Of a stretch of DNA of 64,000 nt, positions 33,944-41,758 are shown piece by piece. Position numbers and translations under genes: made by a program. The stretch's first letter is position 1. Each line of letters begins with the position of its first letter. This stretch comes from Undibacterium sp049340185 (GTDB taxonomy: Bacteria > Pseudomonadota > Gammaproteobacteria > Burkholderiales > Burkholderiaceae_D): positions 124,001 through 188,000 of the forward strand of contig NZ_JBMPPC010000008.1 in NCBI RefSeq assembly GCF_049340185.1, in the 5' to 3' direction. Below the pieces are notes generated by a model. That model was given only the letters and a program-made list of their open reading frames with translations, ran no database searches and was not told the origin of the DNA.

Positions 33944-33972
33944 TCTAATTTAAGGTCTTGAAATCCGCGAGT

Positions 33973-34914
33973 CTATTTATTGAGAAATTTTGCGAGAGCC
34001 GGCATAAATGCCAGAAGCAAGCCGAGCAACACTAACAGCAAAGAATAACGAGAGTCCAGATAATCCAGCAAAGACGTCTTTTTCTTTACCTGCACAACTG
34101 GCTTTGGCTGCTTTGGCTCCGGGAATTTTTGTATCACTACTGGCGGTTTTTTTATGGTTTGCTCTGGCAATTTACTGGCAACTACTGCTTGAACCTTAGG
34201 CTTAGGATGAGGCTCAGACTCAGAAGCAACAATCGTTTTGACCGGTACTTCTTTAATCAATACTGGTTCCGATGGCACTGATTTTTCTACGGGCAAAACT
34301 ACTGGCTGAGGCTGAGCTTGAACCTCAGAGGGCGGTAACGTCAGCGGCAGATAAAAATCAACCTCGGATAACTGCCCTGCCTGCTCAGGCTCGGGTGTAT
34401 GCGCTGTCTCAATTCTTGTGGAAACCTTTTCCTGAGTATAGATAATCGGTTCTTCCAAGCGATCAATCGTATTCTCAATCAAATCGGGATACGGCGGCAC
34501 AGGCTCACCAACCTCCACCTCCTCAACCTCGTCCAGGGGCACTAAGCCCTGGGCGCGTAAATCGTCAGTGCCATACTCCTCCTCTGGCTGAAAGGAGAGC
34601 ACCGAGACCGGGTCAGAATCCTCCTGGCGCAAGAAGCGATCCATCGCATCTGCCTCAACAATATCAGGCAACTGATTATCCAGCGGAAACATCACTTCAT
34701 ACAACAATCCCTTGTCCGACAAACTCCTCAGTGCGCGGTCAAATCGTTCTTTTACCAGACTTTTTAATTTAGCCCTCAACTCGGCATAAGAGCTAACGCC
34801 ATCAGCAATAATCAGTACCAGGCGTTCACTTTGCGTCAAGCCATGCTGCTTATTTTTAATTTCTGCCTTACCTAAATCCGTACGCTGAAATATGACTGCA
34901 TCTGAATATGCCAC
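33973..34914 (-). CDS. Proline-rich, tail-anchored hypothetical protein encoded between two parS sites
   Basis: 313 residues in three parts. Residues 1-90 form a compact, helical domain (LTQSERLVLIIADGVSSYAE, ERFDRALRSLSDKGLLYEV) that resembles a winged-helix or regulator fold. Residues 100-270 are acidic then Pro/Glu/Lys-rich and probably extended. The last ~25 residues form one transmembrane helix (YSLLLVLLGLLLAFMPALAKF) with no signal peptide, so the protein should be anchored by its tail with the N-domain in the cytoplasm. I do not recognise a family. Its position, exactly between two perfect parS sites and upstream of mnmG-parAB on the same strand, suggests a role linked to the chromosome origin region, but that is inference only. 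Confidence 0.75.
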   Translation of the reverse strand: MAYSDAVIFQRTDLGKAEIKNKQHGLTQSERLVLIIADGVSSYAELRAKLKSLVKERFDRALRSLSDKGLLYEVMFPLDNQLPDIVEADAMDRFLRQEDSDPVSVLSFQPEEEYGTDDLRAQGLVPLDEVEEVEVGEPVPPYPDLIENTIDRLEEPIIYTQEKVSTRIETAHTPEPEQAGQLSEVDFYLPLTLPPSEVQAQPQPVVLPVEKSVPSEPVLIKEVPVKTIVASESEPHPKPKVQAVVASKLPEQTIKKPPVVIQKFPEPKQPKPVVQVKKKTSLLDYLDSRYSLLLVLLGLLLAFMPALAKFLNK

Positions 34915-34931
34915 GTCCGTCCCTTTATTAT

Positions 34932-34947
34932 TGTTTCACGTGAAACA
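34932..34947. promoter_or_regulatory. parS site 2 (perfect)
   Basis: A second exact TGTTTCACGTGAAACA, extended to an 18-bp palindrome (34931-34948). It lies 18 bases upstream of the start codon of the tail-anchored protein gene, so ParB bound here could also affect that gene. Confidence 0.93.
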
Positions 34948-34952
34948 AATCG

Positions 34953-35714
34953 TTATCTAATAAAACCATCGTAAGTTGTTTTGCAAATCAGCGCCAGCAC
35001 TACCAGCAAGAACATCTTTCGGACGAAGCCGCTGCCATATTTAATTGCCATGCGGCTACCAGACAACGATCCTAACACTCCACAAACCGCCATGGCTAAA
35101 CCTGTTTGCCAAATAATGTGTCCGCTGTAACCAAACCACAACAAAGCCGCCGCATTGCACGCAACATTGATGATTTTAGCAACAGCGGAAGCGCTCAGGA
35201 AGTCATATCCGAACAAACGGACGAATAAAAACATTAAAAAACTACCCGTACCAGGGCCGAAAAAACCGTCGTAGAAGCCAATGCCACCGCCCACCAACAT
35301 CGCCATCCAACGTTCTTTATCCGCATGAAATAAAGGCGTATGGGACGTACCGAAATCTTTTTTCCTAAATGTATAAAGCGCCACCGCCACCAGAATGAAT
35401 GGCAAGGCCTTACGCAAATAAGTCGGCGGCAAATGAGTTACCGTAAATGCTCCGGCAAACGATAAGATGAATGCCACCAAGGCAGCAGGCAGCACCATCG
35501 CCCAGCGCACCTTCACTGTCTTCACATAATTCCGCGCGGCAACCGTGGTTCCCCAAATTCCCGCGAGCTTACTGGTGCCTAATAAAGTTGCAGGGGCTAC
35601 ATTCGGCAAAGCGACGAATAGAGCCGGGAGTTGTATCAGGCCACCACCACCAACCACTGCATCAACCAATCCAGCAAAAAAGGCGGCACCACCAAGCAAT
35701 AAGATATCTGTCAT
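34953..35714 (-). CDS. TSUP-family permease (TauE/SafE-like sulfite or organosulfur exporter)
   Basis: Start at the ATG at 35714, giving 253 residues with seven to eight hydrophobic helices. Two half-repeats typical of the family are visible: LVDAVVGGGGLIQLPALFV and GFYDGFFGPGTGSFLMFLFV. Members transport sulfite, sulfoacetate or related organosulfur or thiosulfate anions; the substrate is not determined. It ends five bases before the second parS site. Confidence 0.92.
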   Translation of the reverse strand: MTDILLLGGAAFFAGLVDAVVGGGGLIQLPALFVALPNVAPATLLGTSKLAGIWGTTVAARNYVKTVKVRWAMVLPAALVAFILSFAGAFTVTHLPPTYLRKALPFILVAVALYTFRKKDFGTSHTPLFHADKERWMAMLVGGGIGFYDGFFGPGTGSFLMFLFVRLFGYDFLSASAVAKIINVACNAAALLWFGYSGHIIWQTGLAMAVCGVLGSLSGSRMAIKYGSGFVRKMFLLVVLALICKTTYDGFIR

Positions 35715-35830
35715 TTTTAACAATAATTACGCAAAGCCAATCTTTATCGGATGGCAAATAGTTGAATTCTATTCAAGGCAACAGCATAGCAAGTCTTGCT
35801 ACAATAAGGCTCAAGAGGAGAAGCCTGACC

Positions 35831-36988
35831 ATGAATAATTTTGATTTTCGTACCGTCCCCTATCTCATCAGCCAGACCGGCGCTGCCAAGCAATTGGGCG
35901 ATATCATCACGCAGCATTATCCGGAGATCAAACGGGTATTAATAGTGACAGATGCAGGCTTTTTAAGGACTGGTCTGATAGCGCCGGCGATGGCGAATCT
36001 GGAACAACGCGGCTTGCAAGTCAGTGTATTTGCCGACGTAGTCGCCGACCCGCCAGAATCGGTAGTGCTTCAAGCCGTCAGCAACGCAGAAAAATTAGAG
36101 ATCGAACTGGTCGTCGGCTTTGGCGGCGGCAGCTCCATGGACGTGGCAAAGCTAATTGCCGTTTTGTCAGGCAGCACCCAAGCGCTCGGCAGTATGTACG
36201 GCATCGGCAACGTCAAAGGCCAGCGCCTGCCTTTGATCCAGATTCCAACGACAGCAGGCACCGGCTCTGAGGTGACACCTATCTCCATCGTCACCACCGG
36301 GGCAACGACAAAAATGGGCGTAGTCGCTCCGCAACTGTATGCAGACATCGCCATTCTCGATGCAGAACTGACGATAGGACTCCCGACTAAAGTCACGGCG
36401 GCAACAGGTATCGATGCCATGGTACATGCGATTGAAGCCTATACCACCAAGCACAAAAAGAACCCCTTGTCCGATATGCTGGCACGTCAGGCTCTGACTT
36501 TGCTTTGGGGAAATATTGACGAAGCCTGCAAGAACGGTAGCAATCTCGCCGCACGCCAGGCCATGTTGCTGGGAGCCATGCTGGCGGGACAGTGCTTTGC
36601 CAATGCGCCGTGCGCCGCGGTACATGCCCTCGCGTACCCGATCGGCGGCATCTTTCATGTCCCGCATGGTCTGTCTAACTCGCTAGTCTTGCCGCACGTA
36701 TTGCGCTTCAACGCACCAAATGCAGCCGGGCAATATGCCGAGCTCGCCAGCATCATTGCACCAGACGCACAAGGTAGTGACGAGGCCCGCAGTTCAGCCT
36801 TGATCCATGCGATGGAAGCACTGGCGCAACGGGTCGGGATAGAAACGCAGTTGCGGCAAGTCGGCGTCACGGTGAATGACCTCGACCAGCTGGCGAACGA
36901 CGCCATGTTGCAGACCCGTTTGCTAGGCAACAACCCGAGAGAAGTTAGCTTAGCCGATGCCCGCGCGATTTACGCTGCAGCGCTATAA
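35831..36988 (+). CDS. Iron-containing (type III) alcohol dehydrogenase
   Basis: Start at ATG 35831, with AGAGGAG 10-15 bases upstream; 385 residues. The NAD-binding GGGSSMDVAKLIA, the GTGSEVTPISIVTT segment and the metal ligands in GIDAMVHAIEAYT (Asp, His) and CAAVHALAYPIGGIFHVPHGLSNSLVLPHVL (His residues) are complete. It would oxidise a primary or secondary alcohol, or reduce the aldehyde, with NAD(P). It is transcribed divergently from the TSUP gene. Substrate unknown. Confidence 0.95.
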   Translation: MNNFDFRTVPYLISQTGAAKQLGDIITQHYPEIKRVLIVTDAGFLRTGLIAPAMANLEQRGLQVSVFADVVADPPESVVLQAVSNAEKLEIELVVGFGGGSSMDVAKLIAVLSGSTQALGSMYGIGNVKGQRLPLIQIPTTAGTGSEVTPISIVTTGATTKMGVVAPQLYADIAILDAELTIGLPTKVTAATGIDAMVHAIEAYTTKHKKNPLSDMLARQALTLLWGNIDEACKNGSNLAARQAMLLGAMLAGQCFANAPCAAVHALAYPIGGIFHVPHGLSNSLVLPHVLRFNAPNAAGQYAELASIIAPDAQGSDEARSSALIHAMEALAQRVGIETQLRQVGVTVNDLDQLANDAMLQTRLLGNNPREVSLADARAIYAAAL

Positions 36989-37188
36989 AGCCTGTGACGT
37001 AAAAAGCGGAAAATGAGAATGGTGGCTGGACACGCAGTATTGACGCGCCTCTCCAGCCTGCCCTGCCAGAAGGCGCGTGGATAGTGCGGCTCAGGGCTGC
37101 TCAATGTACAACCGTACTATTCTGACTGCCTTAACGCCTCTGCACCCTGCATCGGCCCGACCACCAAACCCTGCATGATCAAAACCGG

Positions 37189-37851
37189 TCAGTTTCTGAG
37201 CTCTTCGACGTATTTCAGATACGTCGTATCAGTGGCGTTAACAATGTCCCAGGCGCGCCGGTAATGGCCGCTGGGAAGCTGGCTGTCTATCGCGATAAGC
37301 TGCTTCAATATGTCGGGTTCACCAAGCTGTATCAGGACCGCTTTTTGTAGCGCAAGCAAATGAAGATGTGAGCGCACTCGTTCGTGTTCAGCCGCGTGCT
37401 GCGCGAGCAAACTGGAGTTACTCAAGGAGTAAGAGCTTAATAACACATGCAATAGTTCGTGGAACAGAGTATCTGCTTTGTAGCGTAACGGTACAGGTGT
37501 TGCCGTAAAGCTCTTCAATGTATATCGCATATTGATACTGACACCGACCATCGATTGCGATGGCAGATCGCACAGCGACAAGTGCGTATCGATATCCGCA
37601 GGAAAAGACCTACCAGTAATCGTCTCAGCAGCCAGAATCATGCGGGGACCATGCTCTTGCCAGATCCCTTCGAACTCCGCTTTACGCAAGCTCAGTTCTG
37701 CTTTCCATTCATCCTTGATCGTAGCGTTACGCAAAAATGAACACGCAGAATCCATCGTCGGATTATAGAGAATATGCACTTGCGCCTGAGTCGCACAAGC
37801 CGGTTCAACAACTAGCAAGAATAAAGCAAGGACGAAAATAGACCGGATCAT
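37189..37851 (-). CDS. Exported hypothetical protein with HELLH zinc-metalloprotease-like motif
   Basis: Start at 37851 so that the signal peptide (MIRSIFVLALFLLVVEPACA, cleavage near residue 20) is at the N-terminus; 220 residues. The segment TLFHELLHVLLSSYS holds HELLH at residues 131-135, the gluzincin-type HExxH zinc motif with a Glu general base, and a second acidic/His-rich helix (AAEHERVRSHLH) about 25 residues on could give the third ligand. I recognise no named family. Cys94 (SLCDL) and Cys37 (DSACSF) could form a disulfide. Likely periplasmic. Confidence 0.65.
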   Translation of the reverse strand: MIRSIFVLALFLLVVEPACATQAQVHILYNPTMDSACSFLRNATIKDEWKAELSLRKAEFEGIWQEHGPRMILAAETITGRSFPADIDTHLSLCDLPSQSMVGVSINMRYTLKSFTATPVPLRYKADTLFHELLHVLLSSYSLSNSSLLAQHAAEHERVRSHLHLLALQKAVLIQLGEPDILKQLIAIDSQLPSGHYRRAWDIVNATDTTYLKYVEELRN

Positions 37852-38113
37852 TGAATACGCTTTCACATGGCTCAAAAATTAAAGCAACCGTCATCATTAC
37901 GGTAATTGATTTTATATTACTGTTTTAATAGTAATCAATATCGCCGACAGGATCCTGTTATCGGTCTCGCCGTATCAAAACCTGCCACACTTCTTTCTTC
38001 CTCCAGACATAGACTTGAGCAAGTGGGCACGCAGGCTGGTACAGACTTCCCCCAATTAGGTATTTTATTTTTAATAGTATACATTTCTACAAATAAGTAG
38101 AATAATCTACTTT
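37852..38113. other. Divergent intergenic region upstream of the chr operon
   Basis: It holds a 12-bp palindrome ACAGGATCCTGT (37947-37958) and, next to the chrB start, a possible promoter TTAGGT (38057-38062) with TATACA (38079-38084), 16-base spacer, followed by overlapping inverted repeats at 38086-38111. Confidence 0.5.
38086..38111 (+). promoter_or_regulatory. Overlapping inverted repeats at the chrB start (candidate ChrB operator)
   Basis: TTCTAC (38086-38091) pairs with GTAGAA (38098-38103), and GTAGA (38098-38102) also pairs with TCTAC (38107-38111). The block covers the expected transcription start and the leader just before the chrB ATG at 38114, a suitable place for an autorepressor. 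Confidence 0.55.
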
Positions 38114-39067
38114 ATGAAATGGATACTACTCATTACCAGCCTCCCTACCGAGAACGCCACCGTCAGGATGCGTGCATGGCGAGCGCTTAAAACCTCTGGT
38201 GCCGTCGTTTTGCGTGATGGCGTTTACCTCATGCCCGACCGTTCTGGCTGCAAAGCAGCGCTGGATGTCATTGCCGCAGATGTGATCTCTGGCGGAGGGA
38301 CGGCATCAGTCCTGCGTGTTGAAGAACCAGATACAGCAGACTTTGTCAGTTTATTTATACGCAATGACGAGTTCAGTACGGTACTGGCCGATGTCGCTAC
38401 AGTACAAGACACTCTGTCGGGCGACACCGTGCAAGACGTATTAAAACAAGCGCGCAAGCTACGCAAAGCGTTTGCGGCAATTGCCGAGATTGACTTCTTT
38501 CCAGGAGAAGCGCAGGCGCAGACCAATGCTGCCCTACTAGAACTGGAACTCAATATCGCCCGGGTCCTGGCTCCGGATGAACCCCACGCAATGACAGGAT
38601 CGATTACTCGCCTCACTATCAGTGATTTTCAAGGACGCAGCTGGGCTACACGCTGTCGTCCTTGGGTAGATCGTCTTGCTTGTGCCTGGCTGATACGTCG
38701 CTTTATTGATCCACAGGCCAGGCTGCTTTGGCTGGCATCGCCTGACGATTGTCCGGCGGATGCGTTGAGTTTTGATTTCGACGGGGCGACATTCAGTCAC
38801 GTGGCGAATCGTGTCAGTTTTGAAGTCCTGCTAGAAAGCTTTGGACTGGATTCCCCAGCGTTACGGCAGTTAGGTGCTTTAGTGCATTACCTGGATGTAG
38901 GCGGTGTCCAGCCACCGGAGTCCGTCGGCATAGAAAGCGTGCTGGCAGGCATGCGCACCGCAATCACCGATGATGACCAGCTGATGCTGGCGGCGAATAG
39001 CGTGTTTGACGGTTTATTGGCGAGCTTTCAATCAGGCAAAGTAGCACTGGAGAATCCACGTGACTGA
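38114..39067 (+). CDS. chrB: Chromate resistance protein ChrB (regulator)
   Basis: 317 residues with an N-terminal ChrB_N domain (MKWILLITSLPTENATVRMRAWRALKTSGAVVLRDGVYLMP) and a C-terminal ChrB_C domain beginning TRCRPWVDRLACAWLIRRFIDP at about residue 180. In Ochrobactrum and Cupriavidus systems ChrB is a chromate-responsive regulator that controls its own operon. It is the first gene here and overlaps chrA by eight bases. The C-terminal domain recurs as a separate protein at the end of the operon. Confidence 0.93.
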   Translation: MKWILLITSLPTENATVRMRAWRALKTSGAVVLRDGVYLMPDRSGCKAALDVIAADVISGGGTASVLRVEEPDTADFVSLFIRNDEFSTVLADVATVQDTLSGDTVQDVLKQARKLRKAFAAIAEIDFFPGEAQAQTNAALLELELNIARVLAPDEPHAMTGSITRLTISDFQGRSWATRCRPWVDRLACAWLIRRFIDPQARLLWLASPDDCPADALSFDFDGATFSHVANRVSFEVLLESFGLDSPALRQLGALVHYLDVGGVQPPESVGIESVLAGMRTAITDDDQLMLAANSVFDGLLASFQSGKVALENPRD

Positions 39068-40265
39068 TCCGGCTCCATCGCTTACACCAAGCCATATGGG
39101 CAATACCAGCGATACCAGCTACACACTGTGGCAACTGATTGTGTATTTTTTGCGCTTAGGCGCGCTTGGTTTTGGTGGGCCAGTCGCCTTGGTCGGCTAC
39201 ATGCACAGGGATCTGGTCGGTGAACGCCAATGGATCACCGAGGACGATTACAAAGAAGGGCTGGCCTTAGCGCAGCTTGCGCCGGGGCCGCTGGCGGCAC
39301 AGTTAGCGATTTATCTGGGTTATGTTCATTATCGTATTCTCGGTGCAACGCTGGTGGGTATCGCCTTTGTACTTCCTTCGTTTTTGATGGTGGTAGGACT
39401 AGGCTGGGCGTACGTGCATTTTGGCGGTTTGTCCTGGATGCAATCGGTATTTTATGGTGTGGGTGCGGCAGTCATCGGCATCATCGTCATGAGTGCAAAA
39501 AAACTGACGCAAAAGAGTGTGGGAAAAGACAAATTGCTATGGGCGATTTATCTCTTACTTGCCATCGTAACGGTGATCACAGAATCAGAAATCGCCTGGT
39601 TATTTATTGCCGCCGGTGTCTTAGTCTGGTTCTTGCGCGCACCACCTGCATGGCTGCGTTCGGGCAAATTACATGCGGCAGGTTTAACGCAAGTGCCGCT
39701 AGCCTTTGCCCTGTTGGGCAATATCGAGTTGTCAGTACTGTCGCAGATCGCCGTGTTCTTTGCTAAAGCGGGGGCGTTCGTGTTTGGTTCTGGTCTCGCT
39801 ATTGTTCCCTTTTTGTACGGCGGCGTAGTGACAGAACACCACTGGCTGACTGACAAACAATTCGTTGATGCGGTTGCGGTTGCCATGATTACACCAGGTC
39901 CTGTGGTGATTACCGTTGGCTTTATCGGCTATCTGGTGGCGGGTTGGTCAGGCGCAACGGTTGCGGCTCTGGCGACGTTTTTACCCTGCTATCTGTTCAC
40001 CATTATCCCGGCACCGTATTTTAAAAAGTACGGCAAAGTCCCCGGCGTTCTGGCCTTTGTCGATGGCATTACTGCCGCCGCCATCGGCGCGATTGCTGGC
40101 TCTGTGATCGTGATTGCCAAACGCTCGATTATTGATATTCCTACTGCGCTGATTGCACTGACGACGATCGTGTTGTTATGGAAATTTAAAAAACTTCAGG
40201 AACCTGTCGTCGTCGCTGTCGCCGCGATTCTCGGGTTGTTGATCTATCCCTTACTTCCGCACTAG
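39060..40265 (+). CDS. chrA: Chromate efflux transporter ChrA (CHR family)
   Basis: 401 residues, a two-domain CHR transporter: the N-terminal half has FLRLGALGFGGPVALVGYMHRDLV and LAQLAPGPLAAQLAIYLGYV, and the C-terminal half repeats the pattern in FAKAGAFVFGSGLAIVPFLYGGVV and VAMITPGPVVITVGFIGYLVAG. It exports chromate from the cytoplasm. The reading frame begins with GTG at 39060 inside the end of chrB; an ATG at 39096 is an alternative. Confidence 0.95.
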   Translation: MTDPAPSLTPSHMGNTSDTSYTLWQLIVYFLRLGALGFGGPVALVGYMHRDLVGERQWITEDDYKEGLALAQLAPGPLAAQLAIYLGYVHYRILGATLVGIAFVLPSFLMVVGLGWAYVHFGGLSWMQSVFYGVGAAVIGIIVMSAKKLTQKSVGKDKLLWAIYLLLAIVTVITESEIAWLFIAAGVLVWFLRAPPAWLRSGKLHAAGLTQVPLAFALLGNIELSVLSQIAVFFAKAGAFVFGSGLAIVPFLYGGVVTEHHWLTDKQFVDAVAVAMITPGPVVITVGFIGYLVAGWSGATVAALATFLPCYLFTIIPAPYFKKYGKVPGVLAFVDGITAAAIGAIAGSVIVIAKRSIIDIPTALIALTTIVLLWKFKKLQEPVVVAVAAILGLLIYPLLPH

Positions 40266-40322
40266 CTGACAAACTGATTCACTCACTTACCCACGTATTG
40301 ATTAATAGTGAAAGGCATCACC

Positions 40323-41243
40323 ATGGAAATGAACTTACGCCCGCTTGCAGCTGAACTGAGTCAGCTCAAAGGCCTGAGCAGCACACTGATCGCTAGTCAC
40401 CATCAAAATAATTACACGGGTGCAGTCAAACGTCTCAACGCAATTCGTCATCAGCTTAGTCAATTGGACTGGCATCAGACTGCCGTATTTATGGTGAATG
40501 GTTTAAAGCGTGAGGAACTGATCGCCGCGAACTCCGCTTATCTGCATGAATTGTATTTTGATGTACTGGGAGGTGACGGTGTATTACCTTCATCGGGCTT
40601 ATCCAGCGCTCTGGAAAGAGACTTCGGTTCAGTTGGTCAATGGCAGACCGAATTTACGGCATTAGCCAAAGCCATGGGCGGCGGCTCGGGTTGGGCACTG
40701 CTGTCATGGTCAGCACGGGAAGGTCGCTTGCTGAATCACTGGGCTGCGGATCATACACAATTGCTGGCAGGCGCAACGCCTGTATTGGCACTCGATATGT
40801 ATGAGCATGCCTATCACATTGATTTCGGTGCGAAAGCTGCTGCTTATGTTGATACCTTTATGCAGAATATTCGCTGGGAAAGTATTTATCGGCGGTATGG
40901 AGCCGCCGTTGCGGCGGATGCCGCTGTCTGGGCAATTGATGTTGCTGCCAGCAAGCAGATAAAACCTGAGACGCAAATCATTGACGTAAGGCGGGCGCAA
41001 TTTTTTGCTGAAGGCAAGGATATGCTGCCAGGTGCGCAATGGCGTGACCCGTCTCAGGTCGGGCATTGGAGCAAGGAGCTCAATCCATCTCAGCCCGTAT
41101 TGATTTATTGCGTGCACGGACTAGACATTGGCAGATCAACGGCCTTGTCCTTACGCGCGCGTGGCTTTGATGCGTGCTTCCTCACTGGCGGGATAGAAGC
41201 CTGGCGTTTGGCAGGACTGCCTTTACAAGCCAAGGAGAACTGA
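40323..41243 (+). CDS. Superoxide dismutase-rhodanese fusion (ChrC-ChrE-like)
   Basis: 306 residues. Residues 1-200 are an Fe/Mn superoxide dismutase with all four metal ligands in place: His26 (SHHQNNYTGAVKRLN), His75 (YLHELYF), Asp158 and His162 (LDMYEHAYHID). Residues ~215-300 are a rhodanese domain (ETQIIDVRRAQFFAEG, PVLIYCVHGLDIGRSTALSLRARGFD, LTGGIEAWRLAGL) with the catalytic Cys at 263. In known operons these activities are separate genes, chrC (SOD) and chrE (rhodanese-like). Superoxide from one-electron chromate reduction would be removed by the first half. Start at 40323, with AAAGG upstream. Confidence 0.92.
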   Translation: MEMNLRPLAAELSQLKGLSSTLIASHHQNNYTGAVKRLNAIRHQLSQLDWHQTAVFMVNGLKREELIAANSAYLHELYFDVLGGDGVLPSSGLSSALERDFGSVGQWQTEFTALAKAMGGGSGWALLSWSAREGRLLNHWAADHTQLLAGATPVLALDMYEHAYHIDFGAKAAAYVDTFMQNIRWESIYRRYGAAVAADAAVWAIDVAASKQIKPETQIIDVRRAQFFAEGKDMLPGAQWRDPSQVGHWSKELNPSQPVLIYCVHGLDIGRSTALSLRARGFDACFLTGGIEAWRLAGLPLQAKEN

Positions 41244-41244
41244 C

Positions 41245-41703
41245 ATGCAATGGGTTACCAGAGAACGTCCAAAGATCGACCGCATAGCCTGTCCCTGGTT
41301 AATCGCACGCTTCATCGATAAGGCGCCTGAATTCCTCTATGTTCGTGCCAGTGAAGTCGTCAGCACCGCAGCGAAGACCGGCGCAATTCCTTACGACATC
41401 CCTGGTGTGGAACTGACACATGTCGATGATTTATGCAGTTTTGATGCCTTCCTCGGCAAGTACCAACTCGAGGACGCGGCGCTGCAACAACTGGCAGTGA
41501 TTGTCCGTGGAGCCGACACCTCACGACTGAATTTGACGCCGCAATCTGCGGGCTTGTACGCAATCTCATTAGGCCTGTCGCAGAATTGTAGTGACGATCA
41601 TGAAATGCTACAACATGGAATGGTGATGTACGACGCACTCTACGCCTGGTGTAAAAGCAGTCAGCAGGAAACGCATCACTGGCCTCCTGTAACAGCAGCT
41701 TAA
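41245..41703 (+). CDS. Stand-alone ChrB C-terminal domain protein
   Basis: 152 residues that begin directly with TRERPKIDRIACPWLIARFIDKAPEF, matching the C-terminal domain of ChrB (RPWVDRLACAWLIRRFIDP). There is no N-terminal ChrB_N part. The gene follows the fusion gene with one base between stop and start, and has AAGGAG upstream. It ends in a strong terminator. Such proteins are known as ChrB-domain chromate resistance proteins; a role in sensing, or an enzymatic role of the domain, is open. Confidence 0.88.
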   Translation: MQWVTRERPKIDRIACPWLIARFIDKAPEFLYVRASEVVSTAAKTGAIPYDIPGVELTHVDDLCSFDAFLGKYQLEDAALQQLAVIVRGADTSRLNLTPQSAGLYAISLGLSQNCSDDHEMLQHGMVMYDALYAWCKSSQQETHHWPPVTAA

Positions 41704-41732
41704 AAAAAGCCCCGCACAGTGCGGGGCTTTTT
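41704..41732 (+). terminator. Rho-independent terminator of the chr operon (bidirectional)
   Basis: AAAAAGCCCCGCA (41704-41716) pairs perfectly with TGCGGGGCTTTTT (41720-41732) around CAG. It ends the chr operon just after its last stop codon and, being symmetric, can also end the convergent liv transcription unit. Confidence 0.93.
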
Positions 41733-41758
41733 GTTTGCTTATCTGACTCAGCCGTAAT

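Noticed and set aside
33824..33972. Replication origin next to mnmG
   Set aside because: The gap contains parS but no DnaA boxes; the DnaA-box clusters are around hemE instead.
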